64,000 nt of DNA from Nipponacmea schrenckii (taxonomy: Eukaryota > Mollusca > Gastropoda > Lottiidae). The notes under the pieces were generated by a model. That model was not told the origin of the DNA and ran no database searches. It saw only the letters and a list, made by a program, of their open reading frames with translations. Position 1 is the stretch's first letter, and every line of letters begins with the position of its first letter. Shown here piece by piece: positions 35,237-47,689 of the stretch. The DNA lies in assembly GCA_030562195.1 (NCBI GenBank), contig JAUJPP010000012.1:11098001-11162000 (forward strand), given 5' to 3'. The translations under genes were made by a program, and so were the position numbers.

Positions 35237-35309
35237 AGAGTATTTAGATTTCCGGCACCCCTCCATTTCGTTATACTCCACTCCGGTCTACCGGAAATCT
35301 AAATACTCT
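35237..35309. repeat. 19-bp perfect inverted repeat at the border of the virus-like segment
   Basis: AGAGTATTTAGATTTCCGG (35237-35255) is repeated exactly in reverse complement at 35291-35309 with a 35-base loop. It lies directly after the break in the EGF exon, so it is likely to mark or lie inside the terminal sequence of the inserted element. Confidence 0.8.
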
Positions 35310-35369
35310 ATGACTTTTTTAGAATAAATAGACCAAAAAAATGTCTTTAATAAATATAAACTCCCCTAA

Positions 35370-35766
35370 AATCTATTCGGATCAGGGGACATTCAGAAAT
35401 CTCTAACTAAACTTCCTGGTTTTCCATGGGCTAAATATAAAGGTCAGAAACATCTTCCAGGTCATAACTACACTGGTCCGGGAACTAGGTTAGATTTACG
35501 ACTAGATGAAAATGATAATCCAAAACCAGGTGAAGAACCTGTTAATAGAGTAGATGCTGCTGCACTTAAACACGACAAACTATACAGAAATGAAGACTTA
35601 CAATTTCGACATGAAGCAGATAAACAAATGATTAGAGAATTAGAATCTATTCCAAATCCTACTTTTAGAGAAAAGGTTGAAAGAGCATTAATCATTAAAT
35701 TATTAAAATCAAAAATGAAATTGGGTATGGGAATAGCAGATGAAATTCATAAAGAATTCAGAAAAA
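35370..35766 (+). CDS. phospholipase A2-like domain (parvovirus VP1 / virus-like element type), partial
   Basis: An open frame with no ATG near its start (stop TAA at 35367-35369) runs into the assembly gap. It carries the hallmarks of the small viral phospholipase A2 domain: a TGPGT calcium loop (about 35472-35486) and an LKHDKLY catalytic segment with the His-Asp pair at 35571-35576, then a Lys-rich helical region. The domain occurs in the unique N-terminal part of parvovirus (densovirus) minor capsid proteins, where it helps escape from endosomes, and also in some virus-like DNA elements of invertebrates. The remainder of the protein is unknown because of the gap. It is most simply an endogenous viral element inserted into a receptor paralogue. 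Confidence 0.75.
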
Positions 35767-36266
35767 NNNNNNNNNNNNNNNNNNNNNNNNNNNNNNNNNN
35801 NNNNNNNNNNNNNNNNNNNNNNNNNNNNNNNNNNNNNNNNNNNNNNNNNNNNNNNNNNNNNNNNNNNNNNNNNNNNNNNNNNNNNNNNNNNNNNNNNNNN
35901 NNNNNNNNNNNNNNNNNNNNNNNNNNNNNNNNNNNNNNNNNNNNNNNNNNNNNNNNNNNNNNNNNNNNNNNNNNNNNNNNNNNNNNNNNNNNNNNNNNNN
36001 NNNNNNNNNNNNNNNNNNNNNNNNNNNNNNNNNNNNNNNNNNNNNNNNNNNNNNNNNNNNNNNNNNNNNNNNNNNNNNNNNNNNNNNNNNNNNNNNNNNN
36101 NNNNNNNNNNNNNNNNNNNNNNNNNNNNNNNNNNNNNNNNNNNNNNNNNNNNNNNNNNNNNNNNNNNNNNNNNNNNNNNNNNNNNNNNNNNNNNNNNNNN
36201 NNNNNNNNNNNNNNNNNNNNNNNNNNNNNNNNNNNNNNNNNNNNNNNNNNNNNNNNNNNNNNNNNN
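35767..36266. other. assembly gap (500 N)
   Basis: Exactly 500 Ns, a standard placeholder, so the true length is unknown. It interrupts the phospholipase A2-like frame on its left and begins a repeat also seen at 40308 on its right. Confidence 0.98.
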
Positions 36267-37105
36267 ATCAATGGATAGATCTCGACAAGGGCAACAACTT
36301 TTGTGCAGGTCACATGGTCACCAAAGGTCAAGGTCACGATATATGAACGTTGGAAAATTAGGCACTAAGTGAAAAAAAAGAACCGGAAATGAAAGGTAAG
36401 CAAAATCGAAATTCAAAATTCGGCTTCCTAAGAATTGTTAGCAATCGATTGAAGATTACATAGACATCAAAATTACAATTGTCCGTTTAAACCCCCTAAG
36501 GCCCAATTTTTCACTTTACAAAAGTAAGTGGTTTAATGATGGCGACTGATCTGTTACTTCCGGTTCAATTTTTGTTAATTATAAAATCATTATGGGTTAA
36601 TAGTAACTAATTGCAAAAAAAAAAATTCAAATATCTTTAGAATTCCGGAAGTGAAAATTCGAAGTTTAGCGACGTATGACGCCGAAACCGGAAGTGATGT
36701 CGACATTTTGAAAACAGATTTTTCTTGACAAGAAAAATTTTTATCTAACTGCAAATTTTGATTTCGATCTAATCAAAATTGCAAAAGTTAGAAAAAGTGT
36801 TAAATTTTAAAATTCAAAAGTCAGCAACAAAAGTAAAATTTCCAAATTTTTTAAACTGCTATTATGTAAATCTAAGTTATAAGTAGAAATAAAAAAAGTC
36901 CGAACCAGATTGGATAAAATAACGAGCCGTGATTTAGTAAACAAAAATAAAATTTGTGACGTTCTACGTCATTTCCGGTAGAACAAAAATGCGTCATTTT
37001 ACATTTAAACAACAACGAGCACAAGATTACGTTACAATATCACGCTAGATTGTGTAAGACATTTGCAGTTATGGCTGGGGAGCGTGACCAGAAAGAGACA
37101 AAAAA
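36267..37105. repeat. about 840-bp direct repeat, copy A
   Basis: Nearly identical to 40308-41149, beginning ATCAATGGATAGATC and ending at GAGACAAAAAAAAA. It contains GGTCACCAAAGGTCAAGGTC and several CCGGAAGT motifs, a style shared with 59100-63730. No coding frame. The gap directly to its left probably arose because the assembler could not resolve this repeat. Confidence 0.85.
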
Positions 37106-39339
37106 AAAACTAGAACCGTTAGACGGTACCCAAAGGGAGTGCGCGTCCCTTCTATTGCATGGGGGAAACTTTGAATTTATAATATCCAATTCCATAATAA
37201 TAACTAGACCTGTTTGTAACAATTGTGCAGCTTCCGAGATATTTAGAATTTGTTATATCTCCTGGCTGTCATTTAAAATAGAACGTAACCACGCCTACTC
37301 AGTATAATGACTTGTTTTGATTTGGGTTTCGATACTTAAACTGGAAATGTCAAAATTTGTCTTGACCAAACATAAGAAATTAACACAATTTGACTTTATG
37401 ACCTGTTACATTATCTTCTTAACTCTTCTTGTAATATTTATATCTATTTAAAAAGTGTGTAAAAAAAAACATCGAAAAAACAAATTTGTGGTCTAAGGGA
37501 CATAACACCTTATTTGAGATTACAAATTGATCTCGGATTAAATTAACTTTCCAGATCGTTGATACTTTTAATTTGTTTATTTATTTATTTATCAATCTTA
37601 ATTTAGGTGTAGTAGGAACATTAGATCCTGCAATTTGTGGCAAGTTGCCATGGTATAACATAGAGCCATCAAATTAACAGCGCGGCTTTACATCTTTAAG
37701 AGAGTATTTTATAGAGTTGCGTCCCTTATACCACTAGTCCTCTCAACTGTACATTTTTTTTGCTTAAGAGAATATCTTTTAAAATTCTAAAGGTTGTCAT
37801 TTCCTTCCAAATATTCCATATCATACATCGCCCACAACGAGAAATGAACAATCATTCCTTTTATTTAAGATATATAATATCTTTGAATTAATTTTTAATC
37901 GTAAAAAATCAAAATCAAAATAACAATTCAAAAATCGGTTTCCATATATATTTCGGCAATAGATTCTATATACATGTACATCAAAATAACACAAATTGAA
38001 TTATCTTCCGAGACCCTATTTCGATTTAAAAAAAAATACACACAGTTAGTATAGAAGAAATTACAAAATTTGCAAATTTAAAACGTGCAATTTTGATCAA
38101 ATATCAAGTGTTATACACCATTGGAAAGAATAACTAGACCTGTTTGTAACAGTTCTGCAGCTTTCGAGCTATTTAGAATTTGTTGGTCTCCTGGCTGTCA
38201 TTTAAGGATAGAATGTAGATTGATTTTGCGATTTTTGGGTGAGATGATTTATTCATGATTTAACACGTGACATTTGAGCATGTTAATAGACTGGCAATCA
38301 TTAAGGTTTGTGATGTAAAAATATCTGGGCTTAACCACGCCCACAAAGTCCATTGACTTGTTTTGGAAACTTCAACTGGAAATGTCAAAATTTGTGAATT
38401 GACCGTTTTATAGGAAAAATTCGAAATTTTTTAAATGCCGATAAACCGAAAGTTTACATTTTGCTATAAAGCTTAATATGTCATTGGATAGAACGTATCA
38501 CATATGTACAGGTATAAAGATCGCCAAAGGTCAACGTCACAATATACACCTTCGAAGTTTTTATAATTTTTAATCGTAATTAAATCAAAATCAAATCAAA
38601 AATTCAAAAATCAGTTTCCATATAAATTTCGGCAATCGGTTATAGATTCTATATACATGTCCATCAAAAAAACACATATTGACTGATCCTCCGAGACCCT
38701 ATTTCGATTGAAAGAAAAATACACACAGTGATGTAAAATATCTGGGCTTAACCACGCCCACAAAGTCTAATGACTTGTTTTGATTGGCTGGGATATATTA
38801 ACTGGAAATGTCAAAATTTGTGTCTTGACCAAAAGATAAGAAATTAACACTATCAGACTTTATGACCTGTTGCATTTATATCTGTTTAATTAGAGTTTAA
38901 TTTTATTCTTACACTTTTCGCAATTTTTGTTTATACATATTGATTTATATATTGCTTGAAAGCTGGGAATTTGCACATTATAAATCTGTTCGAATTTTGT
39001 TTTTAAGTTAAATAGAACTAAATATAAAAAAAATATGAATGTTAAAATCGCTTATTTTCTACTAGGCGTATTTTTATCAGTTTTCGGTCTATAGCTAAAA
39101 TAAAGATATTGTTAGAAAGCTGAAAAAAATCACATCATAATAATGTCAATTAGAATGTTGCCAAGAGTCTTGTTCATGTGATAAAACCATCTGAAGATAC
39201 GAAAAATATGCAAATTCCCAAATTTTTGGATCCCTATTAATCCAAATGTTCTTTACTAAAATTAGAAATCAAGGTATCATATGAACCTTTAGCCAATAAA
39301 GATGATTGTGCAGAAAAATAAAGGATGCATATTAGAAAG
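37106..39339. repeat. repeat-derived spacer
   Basis: Fragments recur inside the stretch: AACTAGACCTGTTTGTAACA at 37202 and 38130, and CTGGGCTTAACCACGCCCAC at 38325 and 38743. Part of it (around 37990-38040 and 38680-38720) matches 59160-59240 in reverse orientation. No gene is visible. Confidence 0.6.
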
Positions 39340-39555
39340 TTAGTCCTCTTCGTTCCTTGCGGAGAATAGGGCTGCTACAGACGTTCTCCATCTCACTCTG
39401 TTATGAGCTGTTCTTTTTGCTTCATTCCAGGTCTTGCATATCCTTCCTAGCTCTTTCAGTCTTATTCTTTTCAAGCTATGTAAAGGTCGCCTTGTCTTCT
39501 ATGCCCTTGGGGATTCCAGTCCAGTGCCTCTCTGGTGATGTTGTTTTGAGATCAA
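39340..39555 (-). mobile_element. LINE 3' end fragment of another clade
   Basis: On the minus strand the fragment reads ALDWNPQG near its start and, in another frame, VRWRTSVAALFSARNEED followed by a stop at 39340-39342. These are the familiar last residues of an RTE/Nimb-like or related LINE ORF. Stops and a shift between the two parts show decay. Unrelated to the CR1-type LINEs of the window. Confidence 0.6.
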
Positions 39556-40307
39556 AAGGATGTATATGGTAGAGTTCAAAAGTTATGAACTTTCAAACGG
39601 AAGTCAGTTTTTAAAACTTTGGCAGGACCTGGTCCAAAGACAAATTTGAAATTGAAAAAAATGCCACTAGAGGACCTAGATAATTATCCAAATTATATTT
39701 TAAAAAAAGTCTGAAAAAAAAATAGGATTAAAAATGGCGGACGAGTAGTATTTTTCCAATAATTTTCATATTTCAAGATGGCGATCAAACGGTTAGGAAT
39801 TTGCATATACGGCATACATACAAAATGAAGATATTGATGGTACTAATTCTGTTGAATAAAAAAATTGCAAGTTTGTGCAAAAAATTTTAAACCGAAAATT
39901 CCGATTTCTGTGATTTTCTACATTTTTTGGTCATTTTTGGACGTTTCCGGCTAATTTCGGAAAATGTTTTATCGGAATCTTTAATGATAATTTTTTGTCT
40001 ACTCATCTACCAATTTTTGTGAAAAAATAAGACGTAAATTAAAAAAAAAACACGTGCTTTTTCATAAATCACGCACAATTAATATAGAACTAAGGACAAA
40101 ATTTTCAAATATTAAAAAGCGCAATTTTGATCAAAATATAAAGTGTTATACACCATTGGAAAGAATAAATTACGCGTAATAAGGACATAAAAGAAATTTT
40201 GACGTATGTAAATTAGGTCACGTGACAGAGCTCTTCGAAGTTAAAAAGTGCAATTTTCAAATGGCTGTAAAACCGGAAGTTGACATTGCACAACACAAAT
40301 GAAGACA
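39556..40307. other. unassigned spacer
   Basis: AT-rich DNA with CCGGAA-type motifs like the surrounding repeats; nothing coding is visible. Confidence 0.4.
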
Positions 40308-41149
40308 TCAATGGATAGATCCCGACAAGGGCAACAACTTTTGTGCAGGTCACATGGTCACCAAAGGTCAAGGTCACGATATATGAACGTTGGAAAATTA
40401 GGCACTGAGTGAATTAAAAGAACCGGAAATGAAAGGTAAGCTAAATCGAAATTCAAAATTCGGCTTCCTAAGAATTGTTAGCAATCGATTGAAGATTACA
40501 TAGACATCAAAATTACAATTGTCCGATTAACCCCTAAGGCCCAATTTTTCACTTTACAAAAGTAAGTGGTTTTAAAGATGACGACTGATCTGTTACTTCC
40601 GGTTCAATTTTTGTTAATTATAAAATCATTATGGGTTAATAGTAACTAATTGCAAAAAAAAAAATTGAAATATCTTTAGAATTCCGGGAAATGAAAATTC
40701 GAAGTTTAGCGACGTATGACGCCGAAACCGGAAGTGATGTCGACATTTTGAAAACAGATTTTTCTTGACAAGAAAAATGTTTATCTAACTGCAAATTTTG
40801 ATGTCGATCTAATCAAAATTGCAAAAGTTAGAAAAAGTGTTTAAAATTTTTAAAAATTCAAAAGTCAGCAACAAAAGTAAAAATTTCAAAATTTTTAAAC
40901 CGCTATTATGTAAATCTAAGTTATAAGTAGTAAATAAAAAAAATCCGAACCAGATTGGGTAAAAAAACGAGCCGTGAGTTAGTAAACAAAAAAAAAATTT
41001 GTGACGTTCTACGTCATTTTCCCGGTAGAACAAAAATGCGTCATTTTACATTTAAACAACAACGAGCACTAGATTACGTTACAATATCACGCCAGATTGT
41101 GTAAGACATTTGCAGTTATGGCTGGGGAGCGTGACCAGAAAGAGACAAA
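40308..41149. repeat. about 840-bp direct repeat, copy B
   Basis: Second copy of the repeat at 36267-37105, differing by scattered substitutions and short A-run indels. It ends in a poly-A tract that runs into a pair of hairpins. Confidence 0.85.
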
Positions 41150-41165
41150 AAAAAAAAAAAAAAAA

Positions 41166-41262
41166 GTCATTTCGAAAACAAAGCAGTGCGTTCGAAGAAC
41201 GCACTGCAAAAAAAAATAGTCATTTCGAAAACAAAGCAGTGCGTTCGAAGAACGCACTGCAA
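41166..41262. repeat. tandem pair of perfect hairpins, 53-bp period
   Basis: The unit GTCATTTCGAAAACAAA plus an 11-bp-arm perfect palindrome (GCAGTGCGTTC, GAA loop, GAACGCACTGC) occurs twice: hairpins at 41183-41207 and 41236-41260. The second joins directly to the repeat shared with 2381. A terminal structure of a non-autonomous element is plausible. Confidence 0.8.
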
Positions 41263-41540
41263 ACTAGAATTGCTTACAATTATGAACGTATTTCGAGAGC
41301 CTTAAAATATTATGTAGGCTAAATTTGCAATGACCTACATCTAGACAATATATTGAATATCATTTGACCTAGTTTTCAAAGTCATAAAATAATTAGGTCA
41401 CACCTTCCGTAACGGTTAATGATGGCGAAAATATGAAAATTATCAATTTTTGCTGTATATAAGTACACTTATCTCTATGAATTTTTTAAGTAAGCCAAAT
41501 TAAAAAGTATCTACTCGTAGACAATATATTGAATATTATT
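41263..41540. repeat. interspersed repeat shared with 2381-2660
   Basis: Begins AACTAGAATTGCTTACAATT and follows the copy 1 intron repeat with few differences, including TTCCGTAACGGTTAATGATG. Confidence 0.7.
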
Positions 41541-41664
41541 CGCCAAAGTCGAAATACGTAATAAAATAATCCGAACGATTACAATACGTTTTCGCCAAAG
41601 TCGAAATACGTAATAAAATAATCCGAACGATTACAATACGTTTTCGCCAAAGTCGAAATACGTA
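41541..41664. repeat. 52-bp tandem repeat, about 2.4 units
   Basis: CGCCAAAGTCGAAATACGTA starts units at 41541, 41593 and 41645, with identical intervening ATAAAATAATCCGAACGATT. Short and uninterrupted, so it is recent. Confidence 0.85.
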
Positions 41665-42480
41665 ACTAGAACTGTGAACAGTACTGAGAGTGGCAAACAA
41701 CCCCTATGGGGCCACTTGATACAAGGTCACATGATATAGCCTTTTGAATTTTTAAACACTCTAAACAAACTTTTTAACAACCATTGTAAGCATATGTATG
41801 GACAGCTTAGGTCAAGTACATTTTACTTGAAAATTATTAAGGTAATTAAAGGTCAAGGTCACTTGATATAGCCTTTTGAATTTTTTTTAAAACTAAAACG
41901 GGGACAAAAAAATTGTTGTCGACCATTATAGGCCTATGTGTGGATGCAAGGGTCAAGAACATTCTACTTGTAAAAATTCAGGGTCATTGAAGGTCAAGGT
42001 CATAATTTGATCATGCCTTTTAATTTTTTTAAGAATTCAATCGGGCTTAAAAAAAAATCAAAATGTGAAAATGAAAATTCTGTTCCCCACATATTTTAGA
42101 TAAAGTAGCAAGGTTTCAAAAACACCAAAATCGTACAAATCGGAGAAAAATTAGCGGACTCTTTGCTAAATGTCCCCGTTCTGTGATAACACATAAAGTT
42201 TCACTTCCGGTTAGAATTTTTTCCTCTAATTGGGTTCTAATTATGCCTGATAGTTTATATGTATAGCTTTTGTACTTATTTCTTACATACACCGGAGGTT
42301 GGGTCACCTAACGTTGTTCTGAAAAACCGGAAGTTCTGACGCAAAAACCGGTAGAATTTTTTTTATGATGTCTTTTTATTTCAATAGACGACCTCTCTAT
42401 ATTCTGTAATTTTCAAAGCGATCGGATAATAAGCAACAAAGTTATGCAATTATTCAATTATTATTTTGCAATTTCTCACT
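41665..42480. other. spacer with diverged repeats
   Basis: Contains two weak repeats of AAGGTCAAGGTCACTTGATA and ATTTTTTTAA, and CCGGAAGT motifs. No gene seen. Confidence 0.45.
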
Positions 42481-42699
42481 TCCGATCGCATCTGACTTCT
42501 TTAAAATTTATTTGTAATATTTTAACTCATAAGTAACATTAACTTTATCATCTATTACGCTTAAAATAGCTAGCTTTACCTTAGAATATATTGAAATCGA
42601 TTCAAATTACCAACATCAATCACAATCTATTATATTCTGTTCAGGATTTCAAACAGACAACTTGAGTTTGTGTAACTGCTTTTTTAACCATATTTCCAG

Positions 42700-45646
42700 C
42701 CATATATTCATTGAAAGGATTTTCACTGCAAATTAATAAAGAGTATGAAGTACCAGACTATGTTATAAAGATATTACATACAGTACAGAGGCTATAAACA
42801 ATATAGAGTGTAGTCAGGTTATAACTGGTCGTTATGTTAATATCAGTTATTTTCATATAAGAGAAGATTCCAGATTTTTAGTTTTATGTGAAGTGGAAAT
42901 ACTGGGTAAGTTTGTTGTATAAAAAGGACTATATATTTCATAATTATTAATTTAAAACGACAAAAAAACAAAATGAATTTACGGACGGGGATACTTTAGT
43001 AAATTGAGAAATCTTTCACGCCTGATTTTCGTTTAATTTATTTCAGTATGTTCTGTAGGAACGTTTGGTTCAGATTGTACCAACTTCTGTCATTGTTTAA
43101 ATAATGAAAGATGTTTAGAGACTGGTCAATGTCCTGGTAGATGTGCTGATGGATGGACAGGAAAAACTTGTAGTAAAAGTAATGTATTGTAATGACGGAT
43201 TCCATTCTTACAAATTCAACTGGAACATAATTTGTGCTAATTAGCGAAGGATTTGTATGTATCAGAGAATCCTGAATTTTTATATTTTAACCGAGTTTCA
43301 AGAGTTTTTGGGCTGACTTGTGTATACGTAGACGTTATTATGTATGTTTAATATTTTATTGATGCTCGGCTGTGTCCTATGTCGACTCGTTGCTGAAATG
43401 CTGGTAGTAGTCAAAAATTATTATGGTATTCTTGTACTTCATACAATTCACTGCACATTCATCTAGACACAAACCACTCATAGACAAGTCTCTTTTTATT
43501 GATCTTATTTCATCATTTTCAATCCCGAAATGTAATCTTTCTATGTTTATTCGTTAGAATGTAATGAAGGTGTGCATGGTGATGGTTGTATGAATAAATG
43601 TAGTAACAGAAAATGCCTATACAATTCATCATGTGATCATGTAAGAGGAGAATGTATTGGTGGATGTTCTGATGGTTATATATTACCAGACTGTACTTAA
43701 GGTGCTCGTTATAATGATATCGTCCTAAATGAACTTTAGTTTCATGTCCCTCTTTTCTTTCAGAAAGGGCAATAAACCTTGAAACACCACATTTAAATTC
43801 GTGATATAGTTTACCATTAAAGCATTTTCGAAATCTTATAATCTACGCATACAAAACTTTCCTTTTGAAAGTCGACACGAGAAAACAGTTTTAAGTGAAG
43901 GTCAATGGCCTAAATTGTCCAATTGAGATACCATGAGTAACAGACGATCTTTCTTTCAAGTAAACAATACTTTTACTTATTTCACAGGTTATCGTTTGCT
44001 TTTACAGTTTGTGATAATGATAGGTACGGTCCTGGATGTTCAAAGCTATGTTTAGAAAGAAATTGTTTAGTAGAAATAATTCCGTGTAATCATATCAATG
44101 GTAGCTGTCAATATGGTTGTAAAGAAGAATTTACAGGAATTGACTGTGTTAAAAGATGTGAAGATGGTGTTTATGGAGCAGGATGTAGTAAGAAATGTTC
44201 AGAAAGAAAATGTAAAGATGGTAATTTACAATGTGACAGTAAAACAGGAGAATGTATTGATGGATGTCAACCAGGATACCAGTCAATAGATTGTATACCA
44301 GGTTAGATTTTGAATCAAGTTACGCCTGTGATAACCTTACAACATTTTTCCTTTGAGAGTTAATTTTCTTTTAATCAGCTGGAAAATAATATCTTTCTAT
44401 GGAAAGCGCAACTTGAAACATAAAGTCGATAAGTAGGGACAACTTCATTTCTAAACACTTCTTGGTATTCATGTACATTATTTAAAACCCCTAAGTTTAT
44501 TCTAAGCGGTTACAAAGATAACTATTTACTTATATATTTATTTGTACATGTATGTCCCTTTCTGGTCATTCATCGTTTGCTTATATTCTTACAGACGTAA
44601 ACATTGTTGATAATTTCATCCTCTAGAGTGTGATCAAGGAACATATGGTCCGGACTGTCAGTTAAACTGTTCAGCAAGATTCTGTCAACCACAAGATAAA
44701 GATAACTGTAGTAATATAGATGGAGCATGTGACTGTTTAGATGGATATCACAGTATAGATTGTACACCTATACAAGAGGCTGCAAACCCGAGAGATGATC
44801 CAGGTAAGACAGCTTTCAACTAAAGATGTATTACATGCTGCAAATATAGTTGTATATCATCAGCAGGTTCAATAATTCTAAAAGCTTTTTATAATAACCA
44901 GAAGAGAAATGTGAGACAGTATCAGATATCAAGGAGTAGATAGTACCGTTAAACAGTCGACTGTAATCACTACGCCACTATTAAGTTAAAAGTTTGCATA
45001 TTAAATTGCATTTTTTTTTCATATTTTGTAAAATACTTCATGGTGGTCATTTATGTTAACTAAAAATTAACCACGCTGGACCCTCTCTTTTAAGAATTAT
45101 GGGTTACTCTTCCAATTTTATACTTTAAATCTGATCCTAATATGCAATAATTTGCTCAAGTTGACAAGTGTTTGAATTATATGTGTAAATAATCCATAGA
45201 CCAGCAAGAATAAATACTCTTAAATATGAATATAAAATTAAACTTTTATTTTTCATGTCTTTCTACCTTGATTTTTCAGGAAGTAATGATAAGAGTTCGA
45301 CTATAATTGGAACCATATTGGGATTAATGTTTGGTTTTGTCGCTGGAGCTGTCGTGGTTCTGTTTATTATGAAAAGAAGGTAATACATTGTTTAAAGGAG
45401 CATGATTTTATTCGTAAGTCGTAAACAATGTTTACTCGAGTTGATGAAAACTATTCACAAATTAAAAATATTTATTCTAGGTCAATATCTAAGGCAAACC
45501 GTTCCCTTAAGTTAACCAGTGACCAGCCCAGTAACAATTTACCACGACCAGAAACAACCACCAACATATTTGAGTATTATTCAATAATAGTATATATGAA
45601 GATCACGTTATCTGTCCCACTGATTCTAGTAAAAATCGTGGTCTAA
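42700..45646 (+). pseudogene. EGF/F5-8C receptor copy 3, 5'-truncated
   Basis: Homology to copy 1 starts in the intron at about 42484. Exons: 42700-42905 (second F5/8C half, 206 nt against 207), 43047-43178, 43558-43701, 44008-44301, 44627-44803, 45280-45379 and 45481-45646. Introns are closely like those of copy 1, so this pair is the most recent. Lesions: a one-base deletion near 42755, and TAA at 43698-43700 in place of a Lys codon. The tail exon lost about 120 bases between ACCACCAA and ATATTTGAG, removing both YxxL motifs. Signal peptide, EGF 1 and first F5/8C half are missing. The Cys that is Tyr in the last EGF of copy 1 is present here. Confidence 0.85.
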
Positions 45647-45804
45647 TATTTTTTAAACTACTCTGTGTGAGGTGTACATTATGTTTATATTCAAGACCAT
45701 GGTTCGACTCTTATTTGTGTTTTGTATATACGTTGAAAGTTTGTTGACTTGTATTATGTTTAAAGTCGTTTTCTGATAAACGAGAACTGAATATAAATAC
45801 AACC

Positions 45805-47560
45805 CATTCAATTGCAAGAAGATACTGATGCAATCTTAAACTGGTGTTCCTTTAATGTCATGATTTTAAATGAAAATAAGACCAAATGTATGTTAATTAC
45901 AACTTCTCAAAAAAGAAAATATTCATCAGATTTATCAATTGAACTAAATAATCAATTTATTGAACAAGTTGAAAACTTTAAATTACTAGGTGTTACTGTG
46001 AATCAAAATCTCTCATGGACTCCGCACGTAAAAATTTTAAATACTAAGTTATTTCAACTGCGACAGTTAAAAAAGATCATGCCCGAAAAATATAGATCTA
46101 TTTTTTATAAATGTCACTTTCAACCATATTTGGATTATTTATTTGGGATTCGCACGACATTGCATCGGCCGATATTTTACACAGGCAACAAAAAATTGCT
46201 TTTAAATTAATCCTTGGTTCTAAGTATAATACTGATTTGTCACTGAATCTTAAAAGGCTTAATGTTTTTGACATTAAAACCAGGCATAATTTTAATTCGT
46301 ATAAATTTATGTATAAAACTCTGAACAACTTGTCTCCTTCCTACCTTTCAAGCCTGTTTAGCTATAAACAGACGTCTTATTCTAGCATAAATTCAAAACT
46401 TGTGGTGCAAAAACCACGAATCAATTTGATTAAACAAAGTATTAAATACAAAGGATCAATTTTATGGAATGGTCTAGACGAAAATATTAAATCAGCATCA
46501 GATTTTAAGACTTTTCGAAGGATGATTCTTGGTAATCTTTCATTAACATAAGCATTCTTCCTGTTACACGGGTATTCTTTTCACCAACTATAGGCTTACT
46601 TGCTGATGGCTATCTTAACAATTGTGTTTCTCCATGATTTAATGATTTAAGTAATTTATTAATTTTATTTTTCCCTTTCTCACAGGTATATCACCACCAA
46701 CAATTCTATTTTGGCCTAACTTGAACCATTTTGAAAATCTAAATTATTACTGTCGGGGGATGAGTAAACATCCTTAAAGCTGGTCTTGAGCATGGACAAA
46801 TCCTACCTCCCCCTCCATAGAAAATAAGAACATAAAATGGAGTAGGGTCGGGTAGCCCGCTCGCAGCACATGCACTGACGCTTTGGCAATTTTTTTATTT
46901 TTTTTTTTTTTTTATATATGTATGTTTTGATGTCTGATCGTCTCATGCAGATGTACTTGTCTATTCCTTGGTTTTTGTGGTCATGTACTTGATCGCAGAA
47001 TTATGAATCTGTCCATTTTATACACGTGTACTTGTGTATTTTAAAACTAATTGTACATTGAAATTATATATGGTTTTTGCTGTCATGTACTTGATCGCCG
47101 GAAGATAAATCTGTCCATTATTTACACATGTAATTGTGTATTTTAAAATAAATTGTACGTTAAAATAATACGTGATTTTCTGCGGTCGTGTGCATGGCCG
47201 CGGGAACTATATATTACATCCATTTTATAAACAAATTGTAGGTTGAAAATCTGTCCATTTCATGCACATGTACTTGTGTATTTTTAAACAAATTGTACTA
47301 GTATTGTATATTTATTTTGTGGTCATGGACTTGATCGCCGTAACATATATCTGTCCATTTGATACGCATGTACTTGTGTATCTTTAGTATTTCAGACAAA
47401 TTGTATATTGAGATATTATGTATTTTCGATTCTTTTTTTTTTTTTTTTTTTTTTTCCAATGTATTGCCCCATGGGCTGAATGTGAGACAGGACCATGTCC
47501 TTGTGTATTGGGCCTAATTCTGACCCATGTAAAATAAAGAGTTTATTATTATTATTAATC
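45805..47560 (+). mobile_element. 5'-truncated CR1-type LINE with frameshifted ORF2 end
   Basis: The coding part starts after the FADD motif (LQEDTDAILNWCSFN, NKTKCMLITT) and carries FKLLGVTVNQNLSWTPHVK. Near 46130 the frame shifts and continues with FIWDSHDIASAD...LHRQQKIAFKLILG to a stop at 46549-46551. The 3' UTR shares about 120 bases with the full-length LINE (about 46750-46870 against 27960-28100), then has a tandem repeat and a conserved tail (47450-47560) ending in AAAATAAAGAGTTTATTATT. It splits the 3' flank of copy 3, which resumes as ATCTTTGATAACAGAAC, matching 9178 after copy 1. Confidence 0.85.
46930..47410 (+). repeat. about 95-bp tandem repeat in a LINE 3' UTR
   Basis: Units share GTCATGTACTTGATCGCC, ATCTGTCCATT and ACATGTACTTGTGTATTTT, about five copies with substitutions and deletions. 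The same array is present in reverse complement at 51730-52200, so it belongs to the LINE subfamily. Confidence 0.75.
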
Positions 47561-47689
47561 TTTGATAACAGAACTTTTGAATATATTACTAAATATTCAT
47601 AATACATGGTTGCCTATGGTCAAAAATACCTATATTGTTTGTATGTTTACCGTATTCTGCATACAGCTATTAATCTTGATTATTTGTAA

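Noticed and set aside
35628..36372. Frames running through the first run of Ns
   Set aside because: Continuity across a placeholder gap is meaningless; only the part before 35767 is used.
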